Below are positions 28,834 through 40,513 of a stretch of DNA of 64,000 bases, piece after piece (the stretch's first letter is position 1; the number at the start of each line of letters is the position of its first letter). Location: assembly GCF_030463565.1 (NCBI RefSeq), contig NC_134675.1:19613862-19677861 (forward strand), in the 5' to 3' direction. The notes under the pieces were generated by a model, which saw only the letters and a list, made by a program, of their open reading frames with translations, was not told where the DNA came from and ran no database searches. The stretch comes from Pelecanus crispus. Lineage: Eukaryota > Chordata > Aves > Pelecaniformes > Pelecanidae. Both the position numbers and the translations under genes were made by a program.

Positions 28834-29424
28834 TTGGGGACAGGGGGATCCCAACAGCTAACTGTATTGGAGGCCGAAGTGAGCCTAACTGGGAATGAGT
28901 GGCAGAAGCGCCCCATTGTGACTGGCCCAGAGGCTCTGTGCATCCTTGGCATAGGCTACCTCAGGAGAGGGTATTTCAAGGACCCAAAAGGGTACTGGTG
29001 GGCTTTTGGTATAGCTGCCTTGGAGATGGAGGAAATTAAACAGCTGTCCACCTTGCCTGGTCTCTCAGAGGACCCTTCTGTTGTGGAGTTGCTGAGGGTC
29101 AAAGAACAACAGGTGCCGATCGCTGCCACAACAGTGCATCGGCAGCAATATTGCACCAACAGAGACTCCCTGATTCCCATCCATAAGCTGATTCGTTGCC
29201 TGGAGAGCCAAGGAGTGATCAGCAAGACTCGCTCACCCTTTAACAGTCCCATATGGCCAGTGCAAAAGTCTAATGGGGAGTGGAGACTGACAGTGGACTA
29301 TCGTGGCCTGAACCAAGTCACACCGCCACTGAGTGCTGCTGTGCCAGACATGCTGGAACTTCAATATGAACTGGAGTCAAAGGCAGCCAAGTGGTATGCC
29401 ACAACTGATATCGCTAATTTTTAA
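28834..29424 (+). pseudogene. ERVL pol: protease-like region and RT fingers
   Basis: Open frame with ILGIGYLRRGYFKDPKG (post-active-site protease region) and then the RT N-terminal part (SPFNSPIWPVQKSNGEWRLT, VDYRGLNQVTPP). It ends at a stop just after TDIANF, inside the RT palm motif A region. The remaining RT lies in other frames. Confidence 0.85.
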
Positions 29425-30235
29425 TTCTAGTTTTTCTCAATCCCTTTGGCAGCAGAGTGCAGGCCCCAGTTTGCTTTCACTTGGAGGGGTGTTCAGTACA
29501 CCTGGAATCGATTGCCCCAGGGGTGGAAGCACAGCCCCACCATTTGCCATGGACTGATCCAGACAGCACTGGAACAGGGTGAAGCTCCAGAACACCTGCA
29601 ATACATTGATGACATCATTGTGTGGGGCAATACAGCAGAAGAAGTTTTTGAGAAAGGGAATAGTCCAAATCCTTCTGAAGGCTGGTTTTGCCATAAACCA
29701 AAGTAAGGTCAAGGGACCTGCACAGGAGATCCAATTTCTAGGAATAAAATGGCAAGATGGATGTCATCAGATCCCAATGGGTGTGACCAACAAAATAACA
29801 GCCATGTCCCCACCAAGTAGCAAAAAGGAAACACAAGCTTTGTTAGGCGTTGTGGGTTTTTGGAGAATGCATATTCCAAATTACAGTCTGATCGTAAGCC
29901 CTCTCTATCAAGTGACCTGGAAGAAGAACGATTTCAAATGGGGCCCTGAGCAGCAACAAGCCTTTGAACAAATTAAACGGGAGATAGTTCATGCAGTAGC
30001 CCTTGGGCCAGTCCGGGCAGGGCAAGATGTAAAAAATGTGCTCTACACCGCAGCTGGGGAGAATGGCCCTACCTGGAGCCTCTGGCAGAAAGCACCAGGG
30101 GAGACTCGAGGTCGACCCCTAGGGTTTTGGAGTTGGGGATACAGAGGATCCGAGTCCTGCTATACTCCAACTGAGAAGGAGATACTGGCAGCATATGAAG
30201 GGGTTCAAGCTGCTTCGGCTGTGGGTGGTACTTAA
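29425..30235 (+). pseudogene. ERVL pol: RT palm, thumb and connection
   Basis: Two overlapping frames. The first (to about 29706) carries RLPQGWKHSPTICH and the catalytic YIDD at 29602-29613. The second (29579-30235) carries the thumb and connection, with FLGIKWQDG and FWRMHIPNYS. A frameshift at about 29655 separates them. Confidence 0.88.
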
Positions 30236-31001
30236 GCACAGCTCCTCCTGGCACCCCGACTGCCGGTGCTGGATATTCAAAGAGAGGGTCCCATGTACAC
30301 ATCATGCAACTGATGCTACATGGAGTTAGTGGGTTGCGCTGATCACACAACGGGCTCAAATAGGAAACCCCAGTTGCCCAGGAATCTTGGAAGTGATCAT
30401 GGACTGGTCAGAAGGCAAAGGTATTGGAATATCGCCAGAGGAGGAGGTGACACTTGCCGAGGAGGCCCCACTGTATAATAAACTACCAGAAAATGAGAAG
30501 CAATATACCCTGTTCACTTATGGGTCCTGTCATCTTGTGGGAAAGCATTGGAGGTGGAAAGCTGCTGTATGGAGTCCTATATGACAATTTGCAGATACTG
30601 CTGAAGGAAAAGGGGAGTTGAGTCAGTTTGCAGAGGTGAAAGCCATCCAGCTGGCTTTAGATATTGCTGAACAAGATAAATGGCCAGTCCTTTATCTCTA
30701 TACTGACTCATGGATGGTGGCAAATGCCCTGTGGGGGTGGCTGCAGCAATGGAAGCAGAGCAACTGGCAGTGCAGGGGCAAACCCATCTGGGCTGCCACA
30801 TTGTGGCAAGATATTGCTGCCTGGGTAGAGAACCTGGTTGTAAAAGTACATCACGTAGATGCTCACGTACCCAAGAGTCGGGCCACTGAAGAACATCAAA
30901 ACAACCAGCAGGTGGATCAGGCTGCTAAGATTGAAGTGGCTCAGGACTGGCAACATAAGGGTGAATTATTTATAGCTTGGTGGGCCCATGACACCTCAGG
31001 C
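30236..31001 (+). pseudogene. ERVL pol: RNase H region
   Basis: Frames at 30387-30584 and 30618-31001 carry RNase H signatures (LYTDSWMVANALWGW, VKVHHVDAHVPKS). A stop near 30580 interrupts them. The segment is cut at 31001 by the class I provirus. Confidence 0.85.
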
Positions 31002-31662
31002 TGATACAGAAACTCGCGGATACTATTCCTCAACGTCCGAACCTCTCCACAGGAGGAAACGGAGTATTCAGAAAGTTCCCGAAATAAAACTCAATGGCAA
31101 CAAAGTTACTATTAAGCAGGCATCCTTTATTACAGCAGTGGGCAGCACTGGGGATCGTTCCACCATGAGTGCTCCAATGATTTGGCAAACTTCCAAAGAT
31201 TATATACTATAAAGTCCTACATATTCACAGGATTTCCGAGAATTCATCTACATAAACATGAGATTTCCTGGAACTCATTAGCTTATGCAAATGTCCAATC
31301 CACAGGTGTAGTCATCCTCTTTGGTGGTCTTCGGGGGTCCTCCGGTGGTCTCCAATAGTCCTCCTCACTTGTCCACTGGTTGAACTTTGGGCCTCCTTGG
31401 TCCATACATGGTCACTGAATTAGCTCATCAGTCCTTCAGCCTTGGAATGTTATGAAACCAGTTCCTTGAGTGCTCATCTTGGCACAGGTGTCCTGAGTCT
31501 ATGTTATCAGTGCTTTAGTAAGCCTAACGAGCTTAAGATCTGTTTTAACTGTGCCAGACAAGGAGTCACATTCTTCAAAATATCTGTCCTATTTATCTAC
31601 TCTGCTTCAGCAAATAACTAAAACTATCTGGGTCAGGTATTGTAAGAGGTTTGGCCCTTTCA
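31002..31662 (-). repeat. 3' LTR of the class I provirus
   Basis: 661 bp, plus-strand ends TGATACAG and CCCTTTCA. Almost identical to the 5' copy. Directly preceded (minus strand) by the polypurine tract. Confidence 0.93.
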
Positions 31663-31680
31663 TTCCCCCCTTTTCTTTAA
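31663..31680 (-). other. Polypurine tract
   Basis: The minus strand reads AAAGAAAAGGGGGGAA immediately before the 3' LTR TG. It is the expected primer for plus-strand DNA synthesis. Confidence 0.8.
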
Positions 31681-31694
31681 ACTTTGTAAATTCT

Positions 31695-32654
31695 TTACCA
31701 AGTTTCTAAATTTTCATATTTCATTACCTTAGGCAAAGCCCAAACTCTTATGGCCAGTTTCTTTAGCTTATACCACAAAAGGCAATTGACAACTGTTAGT
31801 ACGATAACAAACACTAACCATATCAAAAGCGGGTGAACTACAATATTCAAAGTTTTCTCTGCAGAGGGTGAGTATCCTGAAAAGATATCCCACCAGTGAT
31901 GGGTGGTATCAGATTCAATTTGACTAGACAGTCCGACAAGCCTGTCTCTAGTTATTACCGTTTTAATGATGGATTCTGCTAGTGTCTTGTTTTGTTTTCT
32001 TAAATGTTCTCGAAGTTCCTGAGATTGGTTTAATATCTCATTTAGTTTTCTCAGAGATAAACTTGCATGACTTAATTTTAGGCTCTCATAATGCCAAAAC
32101 ATTGCTACTTGTTCTTCTGTATATGCAAAAAATGAATATGTTTGACCATGCCAAGTTAAATGGGTTATATTCTTAAGGAATCCTATGAATGGGGTGGTCA
32201 CATTGTATTCTTCAACTACTGATCGATTGTTAGTCACTAAGCACACATATCTAGCATTAACTTCTGCAAACATTTCAAACACATTAGGAGACAGGATCAT
32301 CCATTTACAATTGTTAACAGAATGTTCTAACAAGCAGGGTTCATATAATTCAGATTGTTGTCCACACAAGATGCCATTAGAGGTGGTTTCACAAAGATCC
32401 AAATCATATGTTTTGTTATCATTCCCAATATATTTCTCTCGGAATTCTGGTAACCAGTATTCTAGGTTCTCTTGACTCGAGAAGATTGTTGGCAGAATTA
32501 AGAATTTACACATTATTTCAGGGTTGGTTACATTATAGTATATTAATTTTCCTGCACACCATCTATCATAGCACTGCACAAATTGTGAATAGGCTTTATA
32601 CCCAGTGTCTGGGGTGGACCCATTGTCCAAATAATTTTCTCCACATAAACTCAT
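31695..32654 (-). pseudogene. Class I env, transmembrane-subunit C-terminal part
   Basis: 319-codon frame. It contains a leucine-rich helical stretch at about residues 204-235, then a hydrophobic membrane-spanning segment (LLIWLVFVIVLTVVNCLLW) followed by a basic cytoplasmic tail. It is out of frame with the upstream env segment, the shift being near 32650. I do not see the CX6CC motif or the standard immunosuppressive-domain pattern of classical gammaretroviral TM. Confidence 0.8.
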
Positions 32655-33090
32655 TATTACTCATCAAGTAGGACTGTACCTTATTCTTTTGTTCCAATTG
32701 CCACATAACTTGTAGGGTACAAACAGTCCAATCCATAAATTTTGTCAAATTTTTAAGTGATTGTATCTGGGCAATTATACTTTTATTAAAGAGATTCAAG
32801 GACTCCTTATCATATTTTAAAGTTTGCATCTGAGGATTAAAGGTGGTTGGCATCCATTCAGCCTGAATCTTGATTGCTTGAGCGACATTAAATCCTGCTG
32901 CTCCAACTTTGTTCTTTAAAGTTTCAAGATCTACTGAGTTTAGGAGTCCTATTCCAGTTCCTGCGCCTCCAAGCAAAGTGTCATACCAAGCTCGTTTTGC
33001 TCTACAGGGAGGTGTAGCTGGAAAGGATATGTTAAAGAACAACATATGTTTTTGCCTTATCTTTGCCACCTTCTTACAAGTGGATGGTAT
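32596..33090 (-). pseudogene. Class I env, cleavage site and fusion-peptide region
   Basis: The segment carries a basic RAKR furin-type site followed by a glycine-rich hydrophobic stretch (LLGGAGTGIGLLN), the usual layout of the SU/TM border. It is in the same frame as the upstream surface-unit segment but separated from it by a stop codon near 33091. It shifts frame near 32650. Confidence 0.8.
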
Positions 33091-33615
33091 TTATATTATT
33101 TGGTCCTGATTCACGATGGGTCGTGGATTCAACAATGTTAAGGAGGCCACCACTCCAGCAGTTCTATTAACACTTCTGTTTGTACACATTAGTGTATCCC
33201 AGTCACTGGTTTTCCAAGTCTGTGTCTCATTTATGAGGGTGTTATTTTGAATAAAACACTTCTTCATTTGCAATGGAGGCCCTATCCCTTTGATTGCACA
33301 ACATTTTAAGGCGACATTCGTTATCACAGTGGCATTTATCAAATTTGAACATAATACAAAGGTCATTCCATGCCATCCCATCAATTTGTCATTCCTAGTA
33401 TAGGATTTCCATAGAGAGAAGTTTTCAGCAAAATGAACTAATGTCTCAGTGTTATTTCCCCAAATCCACCGAAGACCATCAACAGATTCACCTTTTTTCT
33501 CTAGGGGCCAGCTGGGAGTAAATGCACTTACCAATCCAAGACAAAAGCATAGCAATATTAATGTTAGTTTCGGACCAGCCTTATAGATGTGGGTCTCATG
33601 GGTTGGGACTTCCAT
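33091..33615 (-). pseudogene. Class I env, surface-unit N-terminal part
   Basis: It begins with a signal-peptide-like hydrophobic segment (LTLILLCFCLGLVSAF) and has several N-glycosylation sequons (for example NNT, NFS, NAT). The surface part is short, about 190 residues before the cleavage site, and the transmembrane part is long. It ends at an in-frame stop. Confidence 0.8.
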
Positions 33616-33967
33616 AGTCCATCAGGCGCTTTTTTAATTCTCGAATAGTGGATCCAAGCAACGTGCCGCTCAAGCTTGACTGCAGTGTAGGTCATGAGCA
33701 GAACTTGAAAAGGGCCACTCCACTTCGAGAGGATCACCTGAAATGTTTTTAACATAAACCCAATCTCCAGGTTTGAACAAATGTACCGGGGAATCTAAAC
33801 CCCATGCTTGGGTAGATATCACTAATCCATTTACTTCTTGTAATTGGTTCCCCAATGCAATCATATATTGTTGTAGATTAATTTCTCCTACCTGAGTGGG
33901 ATCTTGTCCTTGATATCTAGTTTGAAATGGTCTCCCAAATAGAATTTCAAATGGACTCAATTTTTCC
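33616..33967 (-). pseudogene. Class I pol: integrase C-terminal remnant
   Basis: The segment SPFEILFGRPFQTRYQG and the following VKNISGDPLE region match the C-terminal portion of gammaretroviral integrases. The zinc-binding N-terminal domain and the catalytic DDE core expected upstream are absent: the RNase H C-terminus ends only a few bases away at about 33968. Confidence 0.85.
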
Positions 33968-35065
33968 TTAGTTCTTGGTTTGACTCAGTGGCAAAGATTT
34001 TTCAGGAATTAGACTTAGTATCTCACCTTGTTCCGCAGCTTGCCTTGCCTTATGATCAGCCAATTTATTTCCCACTTCCCTGTCAGTGTTACCTCTCTGA
34101 TGTCCTTTGCAGTGCATAATCGCTACCGCTGACAGAAGTTGTACAGCATCTAAAAGTCGCAAAATTATATCAGTGTGTTTTATGACTTTCCCTTGAGCGG
34201 TTAAAAGTCCTCGCTCCTTCCAAATTGCCCCATGGGCATGAACTACACCAAAGGCATATTTTAAATCTGTCCAGATATTCACTCGCAATCCTTCAGCAAG
34301 CTCTAATGCTCTTACTAAAGCAATTATTTCAGCTCGTTGTGCAGATGTGCCCTTAGGGAGTGACTTCGCTTCCACCACTTGGTCCGTGGTGGTCACAGCA
34401 TATCCTGCCATTCGAACTCCATTCTTTACAAAACTGCTCCCGTCGGTATACCAAGTGTGGTCAGCTTCTTCTAGCGGCTCCTCCTTCAAGTCAGGCCTAC
34501 TCGCATACACAGTCTCAATAGTTTCTATGCAATCATGCACGACAGCCTCCATTTCCTGTTTATCGGTTAAAAAGGAAGCAGGGTTGATAATAGTAGATGT
34601 GACAATTTCTACATCATCCTGTTCCATCAGAACTGCTTGATATTTCAAGAATCTTGATGGCGAGAGCCAGTGTCTCTCTTTTTGTTCTAAAATGGAGGTT
34701 ACAGTGTGGGAAGTGTGCACAATCATCTTCTGCCCCAATGTGAATTTTCGGGCTTCCTGGATGATCAAAACAACGGCAGCCACTGCCTGAAGGCATCCTG
34801 GCCATCCTTTGCTTACTTCATCCAATTGTTTGGAGAAGTACGCTACAGCTTGTTTATAAGGACCCACTCTCTGGGCCAAAATTCCCAAAGCCACTCCTTG
34901 CCTTTCATACGAGAACAGCCAGAAGGGCTTCATTACATTGGGCAGGCCCAAAGCTGGAGCCCTCATTAATTCCAATTTCAGTTCTTTGAATGCCCTCTTG
35001 GCTTCATCAGTCCATATTAATTGTATCTGGCTATTTTTCAGCAGTTCATATAGAAGTTTAACCAA
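33968..35065 (-). pseudogene. Class I pol: RT connection and RNase H
   Basis: 365-codon frame. The connection region (WTDEAKRAFKELK) is followed by RNase H with WYTDGSSF, the ELAEGLRVNIWTDLKYAFG helix and NKLADHKARQAAEQG. This is the longest undamaged stretch of the provirus. Confidence 0.9.
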
Positions 35066-35882
35066 AAGTCCATAGTTATATATCTATAATCTGCACCAAC
35101 CTGTCATTCCCAGAAAGGTTCGAAGTTCTTTTACCGTGGTTGGTTCTGGAGTCCTGCAAATGGCTTCTTTTTGGTCATTCCCGAGCTGTCTCTGTCCCTT
35201 AGAAATCACGAATCCCAGGTATATTACTTCCTTCTTCAAGATCTGAGCTTTCTGTAATGAGACTTGATAACCCCTTAGTCCAAGAAAATTTAACAAACTC
35301 AGTCCATTCTTTACATTCTTCATCCTTTTCTGCGGCTATCAAAATATCATCCACATACTGTAAAAGGGTACCTTTTCCTGGAGGTCTTTCCCAGGCCTCT
35401 AATTATTTAGCTAATTGCTTTCCAAAGATCGTGGGGCTTTTTTTAAATCCTTGAGGTAACACTGTCCAGGTTAGTTGGGTTTTTCATCCTGAATCAGGGT
35501 TTTCCCATTCAAAGGCAAATAAATTGCAGCTCTCAGGGGCCAAGGTGAGGCAAAAGAACGCATCTTTCAGATCTAGTACTGTGAACCATTCATAGGTTTC
35601 TTTTAAACTAGTTAATAAGGTGTATGGGTTTGCCACTACCGGGTGTAAATCTTCAACTATCTTATTTATTGCCCGCAGGTCTTGTACCAATCGATAGGTT
35701 TTGCCGTCAGGCTTTTTGATAGGCAAAATAGGAGTGTTATACTCTGAAGAGCATTCAATCAATAATCTGAATCTTATAAATTCTTCTATAATGCTTTTCA
35801 CTCCTTGCCTGTCTTCTGATTTCAAGGGATATTGTTTTACCTTAATAGGTTGTGCTCCCTCTTTGAGTTTAACAACAATCAA
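35066..35882 (-). pseudogene. Class I pol: reverse transcriptase
   Basis: Frames at 35484-35882 (LPIKKPDGKTYRLVQDLR, VLDLKDAFFCL motif A) and 35084-35323 (LGFVISKGQR). The YVDD active site is at 35346-35357, between them in a broken stretch. At least two stops or shifts disable the enzyme. Confidence 0.9.
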
Positions 35883-36440
35883 TTCTGCATTTTTAGCCTT
35901 TCCCGTTATTCCCGAGGCCCATACTCCTGGGTATACCTGGTCTTTTATTTCTTGTATAATTTCTTCTTCTTTAACTCAGGGTTCAGTGAGAGCCAGACTT
36001 AGAATTTCAATGTGTTTTTCTTCTGGTATTTTAAAAACAATTTCTCCATTGTTAAATTTTATTTTGGTATTCAATTGTTTTAATAAGTCTCTTCCCAAAA
36101 GTGGTCTAGGAGCTTCAGGCAGGTAGAGAAATTTGTGAATCCCTACACTCTTCCCAATTCTGAATTTTAAGGTTTTCAAAAAGAAAGCCTTCTCGACCTG
36201 TCCAGTTGCTCACACAATATTAACATTTTGTCTAATTACGGGCAATAAATTCTGATTTAATACTGAAAACGTGGCACCTGTATCTACTAGAAATTCTACA
36301 GGTTTTTCCTCTTTCCCTAGCTGTACTCTTACCAAGGGCTCCGCTAGGGAAGATTCCCCTGGTCCCCGTCAATTTTCTTCCATGTTGGCAACTTTCACCA
36401 ATTTGCCCAATCTCGGGCAATCCTTTTTCCAATGCCCCAT
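35883..36440 (-). pseudogene. Class I protease region
   Basis: The aspartic protease active site DTGA (FLVDTGATFS) is at 36273-36284. The flap and C-terminal part (PRPLLGRDLL) lies in the segment at 35976-36179. Stops separate the two. Confidence 0.85.
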
Positions 36441-37976
36441 TTGTTTACAATAAGCACACTGGTTTCTCAAGAGGGGCTGATTTCCTCTGGGTGGGGCACT
36501 TACTCCACTTCTCATGGCTCCCCCTCCCTTACTGTTGTTTCCTGAGGAGTTCCAAGAGGGTGGTGTCTGACCCCCTGTGGTGCGCAAGGCAGCCACTGTA
36601 GCATTAGCAATTGTTTTGCTCATTATTCTCTCTTTCTGACTATCTCTGTTCCAATACACTTGCCAAGCAGTCTCCAGCAATTTATCTAAATCTCTCGCAT
36701 TTGTTCCTTGCACCTTCTGTAACTTTCTGCTGATATCATCCGCCGACTGTCCCAAAAACAGGAATATCAACTGACCCTTTCCCTCCTGGGTCGTAGGGTC
36801 TAAAGGAGTATATTTCTGCATTGCTTCTTCTAACCGATTCAAGAAGTGAGTGGGTGATTCTTTTTTATCTTGTTTTATCTCGTACAATTTAGACCAATTT
36901 ACTTATTTTGGGACAGCATTTTTTATTCCATATGCAATCAGTTCCCTGTACCTCATTAATAAATCCCTGGCTCCCATTTGGTTAGGGTCCCAGCCAGGAT
37001 TGGTAACTGGAACATGATTATCCACCGTTCCCGGCAGAGTTCCAGCCAAAACCAGAGTCTGTACCTGGGCTCTGGCTGCTCTCACAATCATCTGCTGCTC
37101 CGATTTACTAAACACCACATCCAACATTGCATCCACATCCTCCCAGTCAGGGTCCTGAGTTTTCACAATCAATTCAAATCCTTTAGCAACCTTTTCGGGA
37201 TCATCCCGATAATTCTTTGCAGTAATTTGCCAGCAGTCCAAGTCTGCTAAAGTAAAAGGCACTTTAATTCTAACAGGTCCTCCCACTGCCTGCCTTAGTG
37301 GAGCCTGTATAATAGGTCCCACTTTACTCTGAGTTCTGGCAGTGATGGGAGAAGATCTGATATTAGTTTCTTCCCTGACTCCTGCCTCTGATTCTTCACC
37401 CCTGATAACACCAGCATCTCCTTCCCTATCACCTTCTCTCTCTGGCAGAGGCAAATAATCCTCCAGCCTTTCATTCTGTGAGCCAACTTTTAAACATCTC
37501 TGTCCAATGCTACACGCCAAGCAACACCTCTTTAATTCTCTCCCCTGCTTATTTTTCTCTCCTTCTATCTCCTTTCTCTCCTTCTATCGCCAGAACCATA
37601 GGGTCCTGGGGCGCTAGATTAATTCCACATTCTTTCTGCCATTCAGGGTGATTTCGCAAAGTGAAACCACTTCATCCCATTTTCTCTCTCGTCGTAGAAA
37701 TAACATAAGTTGCAACAAAGTATTATACTTTAAAGTTCCGTTAAAAGGCCATTTTTCGCTATCATCTAACTTATATAAAGGCCACCACTGATTACAATAT
37801 TTTATCAAGGTTTTATGATTCACATTCCCTCCAGGTGGTCCCCCAATATCTTTCCAGTGAGCTAAAATGCAGCCCAAAGGGCTCTTTTTCAGAACTCCGC
37901 CTTGTTGGTTCCCCATTCTAAAATTTATACAACACAAGGACAAGGACAGAGACTGGGACATGAACACCACACACAA
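36369..37976 (-). pseudogene. Class I gag (matrix, capsid, nucleocapsid)
   Basis: Matrix starts at about 37917 with the myristoylation-type MGNQQG. Capsid lies in 36903-37520, with the major homology-like region continuing into 36369-36887. Nucleocapsid has a single CCHC knuckle (CAYCKQMGHWKKDC, about 36417-36458). A single knuckle fits gammaretrovirus-like elements. Frame breaks occur near 37600 and 36900. Confidence 0.88.
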
Positions 37977-38416
37977 CTAACAATTACTATCATCACAGAT
38001 ACAATAACAACTACTACCCCCTGATAATAAATGTCGACATAGGATGATCAGAAATTTTCGAATATGCATATACCAAACATATACCTATATCACACACACA
38101 TATATAAAGCAAAATCAAATACAAATGCACAAACAAACAACCATACTAATCAAATGATCAATACAACCATGCAACGTAGTAACCAGGTGATTAATACAAA
38201 TCGTACATGCAACCGCCTGCGGGGTTCTCAAGAACTGCGCCTTATGAGTAGCTTCAAATGACCGGTCAAAACAGAAAAAAAGAATGCCTTATTCTTACCA
38301 GAGGTCCTTATCTGCCCCCACACGGATCCGCCAAATCGGGGAGTCCCTCCGGAGAAGTCTCCGGGGCCGGCCAAGGGAGTCGCCGACTCAGGGGATCCTG
38401 CAGCTGGACAGAGATG

Positions 38417-38434
38417 GTCCCATCTGGATCACCA
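38417..38434 (-). other. Primer-binding-like site
   Basis: Minus strand TGGTGATCCAGATGGGAC, starting with the TGG that pairs to tRNA 3' CCA, four bases inside the 5' LTR. The tRNA could not be assigned by eye. Confidence 0.55.
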
Positions 38435-38438
38435 AAAC

Positions 38439-39099
38439 TGATACAAAAATTCGCGGATACTATTCCTCAAAGTCCGAACCTCTCCACAGGAGGAAACGGA
38501 GTATTCAGAAAGTTCCCGAAATAAAACTCAATAGCAACAAAGTTACTATTAAGCAGGCATCCTTTATTACAGCAGTGGGCAGCACTGGGGATCGTTCCAC
38601 CATGAGTGCTCCAATGATTTGGCAAACTTCCAAAGATTATATACTATAAAGTCCTACATATTCACAGGATTTCCGAGAATTCATCTACATAAACATGAGA
38701 TTTCCTGGAACTCATTAGCATATGCAAATGTCCAATCCACAGGTGTAGTCGTCCTCTTTGGTGGTCTTCGGGGGTCCTCCGGTGGTCTCCAATAGTCCTC
38801 CTCACTTGTCCACTGGTTGAACTTTGGGCCTCCTTGGTCCATACATGGTCACTGAATTAGCTCATCAGTCCTTCAGCCTTGGAATGTTATGAAACCAGTT
38901 CCTTGAGTGCTCATCTTGGCACAGGTGTCCTGAGTCTATGTTATCAGTGCTTTAGTAAGCCTAACGAGCTTAAGATCTGTTTTAACTGTGCCAGACAAGG
39001 AGTCACATTCTTCAAAATATCTGTCCTATTTATCTACTCTGCTTCAGCAAATAACTAAAACTATCTGGGTCAGGTATTGTAAGAGGTTTAGCCCTTTCA
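38439..39099 (-). repeat. 5' LTR of the class I provirus
   Basis: 661 bp, plus-strand ends TGATACAA and CCCTTTCA. Matches the copy at 31002-31662 except for about seven substitutions and has no indel. Confidence 0.93.
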
Positions 39100-39103
39100 A
39101 GAC

Positions 39104-39474
39104 CATCAAGGAAGAGATGCAACATATAGATGGGCTCGTGATCAAGGGGTGGACATAAGCATGGACACTAATGCACAGGTTATTCATGAATGTGAAACAT
39201 GTGCTGCAGTCAATCAAGCCAATCAGCTAAAGCCTCTGTGGTATGGAGGGCAATGGCTGAAATATAAATATGGGGAGGCCTGGCAGATTGATTATATCAC
39301 ACTCCCGGAAACCTGCCAAGGCACACAACGTGCTTACAATGGTGGAAGCAAACATTGGATGGTGGAAATATATCCCATGCCCCATGCCACTGCCCGGAAC
39401 ACTGTCCTGGGCCTTGAAAAGCAAGTGCTATGGCGACATGGCACCCCAGAAAGAATCGAGTCAGACAATGGGAC
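39104..39474 (+). pseudogene. ERVL pol: integrase N-terminal domain and first part of the core
   Basis: Continuation of the ERVL pol after the class I insertion. It contains the zinc-binding CETC pair, the catalytic aspartate region QIDYITLP and ERIESDNGT with the second catalytic Asp. It is cut at 39474 by a solo LTR within the DNGT motif. Confidence 0.88.
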
Positions 39475-40260
39475 TGTCAGAGACTGAAAGAGTTAATGTC
39501 TTAAACATTGTGGTGAGGCAAGTTAAGGTCTGCAAAGAGACAAGTTAAAGTCTCCATAGTGATAAATTGGGGTCTGCACAGCACCACAGGTGAGAAGCTG
39601 ATTGGCAGGGAGCCGGGAGGCATGTCAGAGGACTCGAAGTTCTGCCCTCTGATGGCCAAAGGTCATGCAGCGTTCATTTGAGGAAGGGGCTCATGACCAC
39701 CTGAAAGACCCCCAAGAGACCCCTCGCAACCACCCCCCCCTCCCCCCAATGGCACCTGCGCAGATGGAGAACATTCTGGAACAAGCCTCAAGGCAGGGGG
39801 GCGAGACTGGAGGTGGGGACTGGCCTATAAAAGACACAACTTCGAGGAGCCATGTGCGCACCCCTACCGTTGGAGGACCCCATGCTGTTGCCGCCCCTGC
39901 TCCAGACTGGCCTCCCCCATCCGGTGCAGCCGGAGGCCCTGCACTCCGAGAGAAGCACACCTGCCGCTGGAGGACTGCCGTGATTAGCATCGTCATTGTG
40001 GGATCCAAGGGTGGTGATATCTCTCGCTCTCCACTTTCTTCCTTTTCCTTTCCTCTTATAAGTACTTGAAATAGAGCCCACGTTGCTTATTGTGGTGCTT
40101 TCCTGGTTGGGTTGCCTACTGTTATGCTTTCCAAGTTCAGGTTGGTGTTTACCATCAATAAAGTGTTTAATTGATCATTTCGTGTCATTTTACCTTAATT
40201 TACCCAAGGGAATCAGAACCTCCATGATCCTCTCTGGGCAGCCCAGTTCGGGTGGTGACA
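39475..40260 (+). mobile_element. Solo LTR (family C) in the ERVL integrase
   Basis: 786 bp, ends TGTCAGAG and GGTGACA, with a perfect 5-bp duplication GGGAC (39470-39474 and 40261-40265). It carries a TATA box (TATAAAA, 39826-39832) and a polyadenylation signal AATAAA (40157-40162), giving its own sense orientation as plus. It is unrelated by eye to families A and B. Confidence 0.88.
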
Positions 40261-40513
40261 GGGACTTATTTCCAAAACAACCTCATAGACACCTGGGCCA
40301 AAGAGCATGGCATTGAGTGGGTATATCACAACCCCTATCATGCACCAGCCTCCAGGAAAATTGAACGATACAATGGACTGTTAAAGACTACCCTGAGGGC
40401 AATGGGTGATGGGACATTCAAACATTGGGATACGCATTTAGCAAAAGCCACCTGGTTAGTCAACACCAGGGGATCTGCCAGTCTAGCTGGCCCTGCCCAA
40501 TCAAAACTCTTAC
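40261..40513 (+). pseudogene. ERVL pol: second part of the integrase core
   Basis: It resumes exactly after the LTR duplication and carries the third catalytic residue context KIERYNGLLK. Open until the CR1 insertion near 40518. Confidence 0.88.

Larger units (their letters stand above)
31002..39099 (-). mobile_element. Class I (gammaretrovirus-like) provirus with two LTRs
   Basis: An 8098-bp minus-strand provirus with two 661-bp LTRs (31002-31662 and 38439-39099) that differ at 7 positions by my count, about 1.1 percent. It inserted into the ERVL pol. The host flanks AGGC (30998-31001) and AGAC (39100-39103) form a 4-bp duplication with one mismatch, a size typical of gammaretroviral integrases. 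Gene order on the minus strand is gag, pro, RT, RNase H, truncated integrase, env. A primer-binding-like site and a polypurine tract are present. All genes carry stops or frameshifts, and the integrase core is deleted. Confidence 0.93.
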
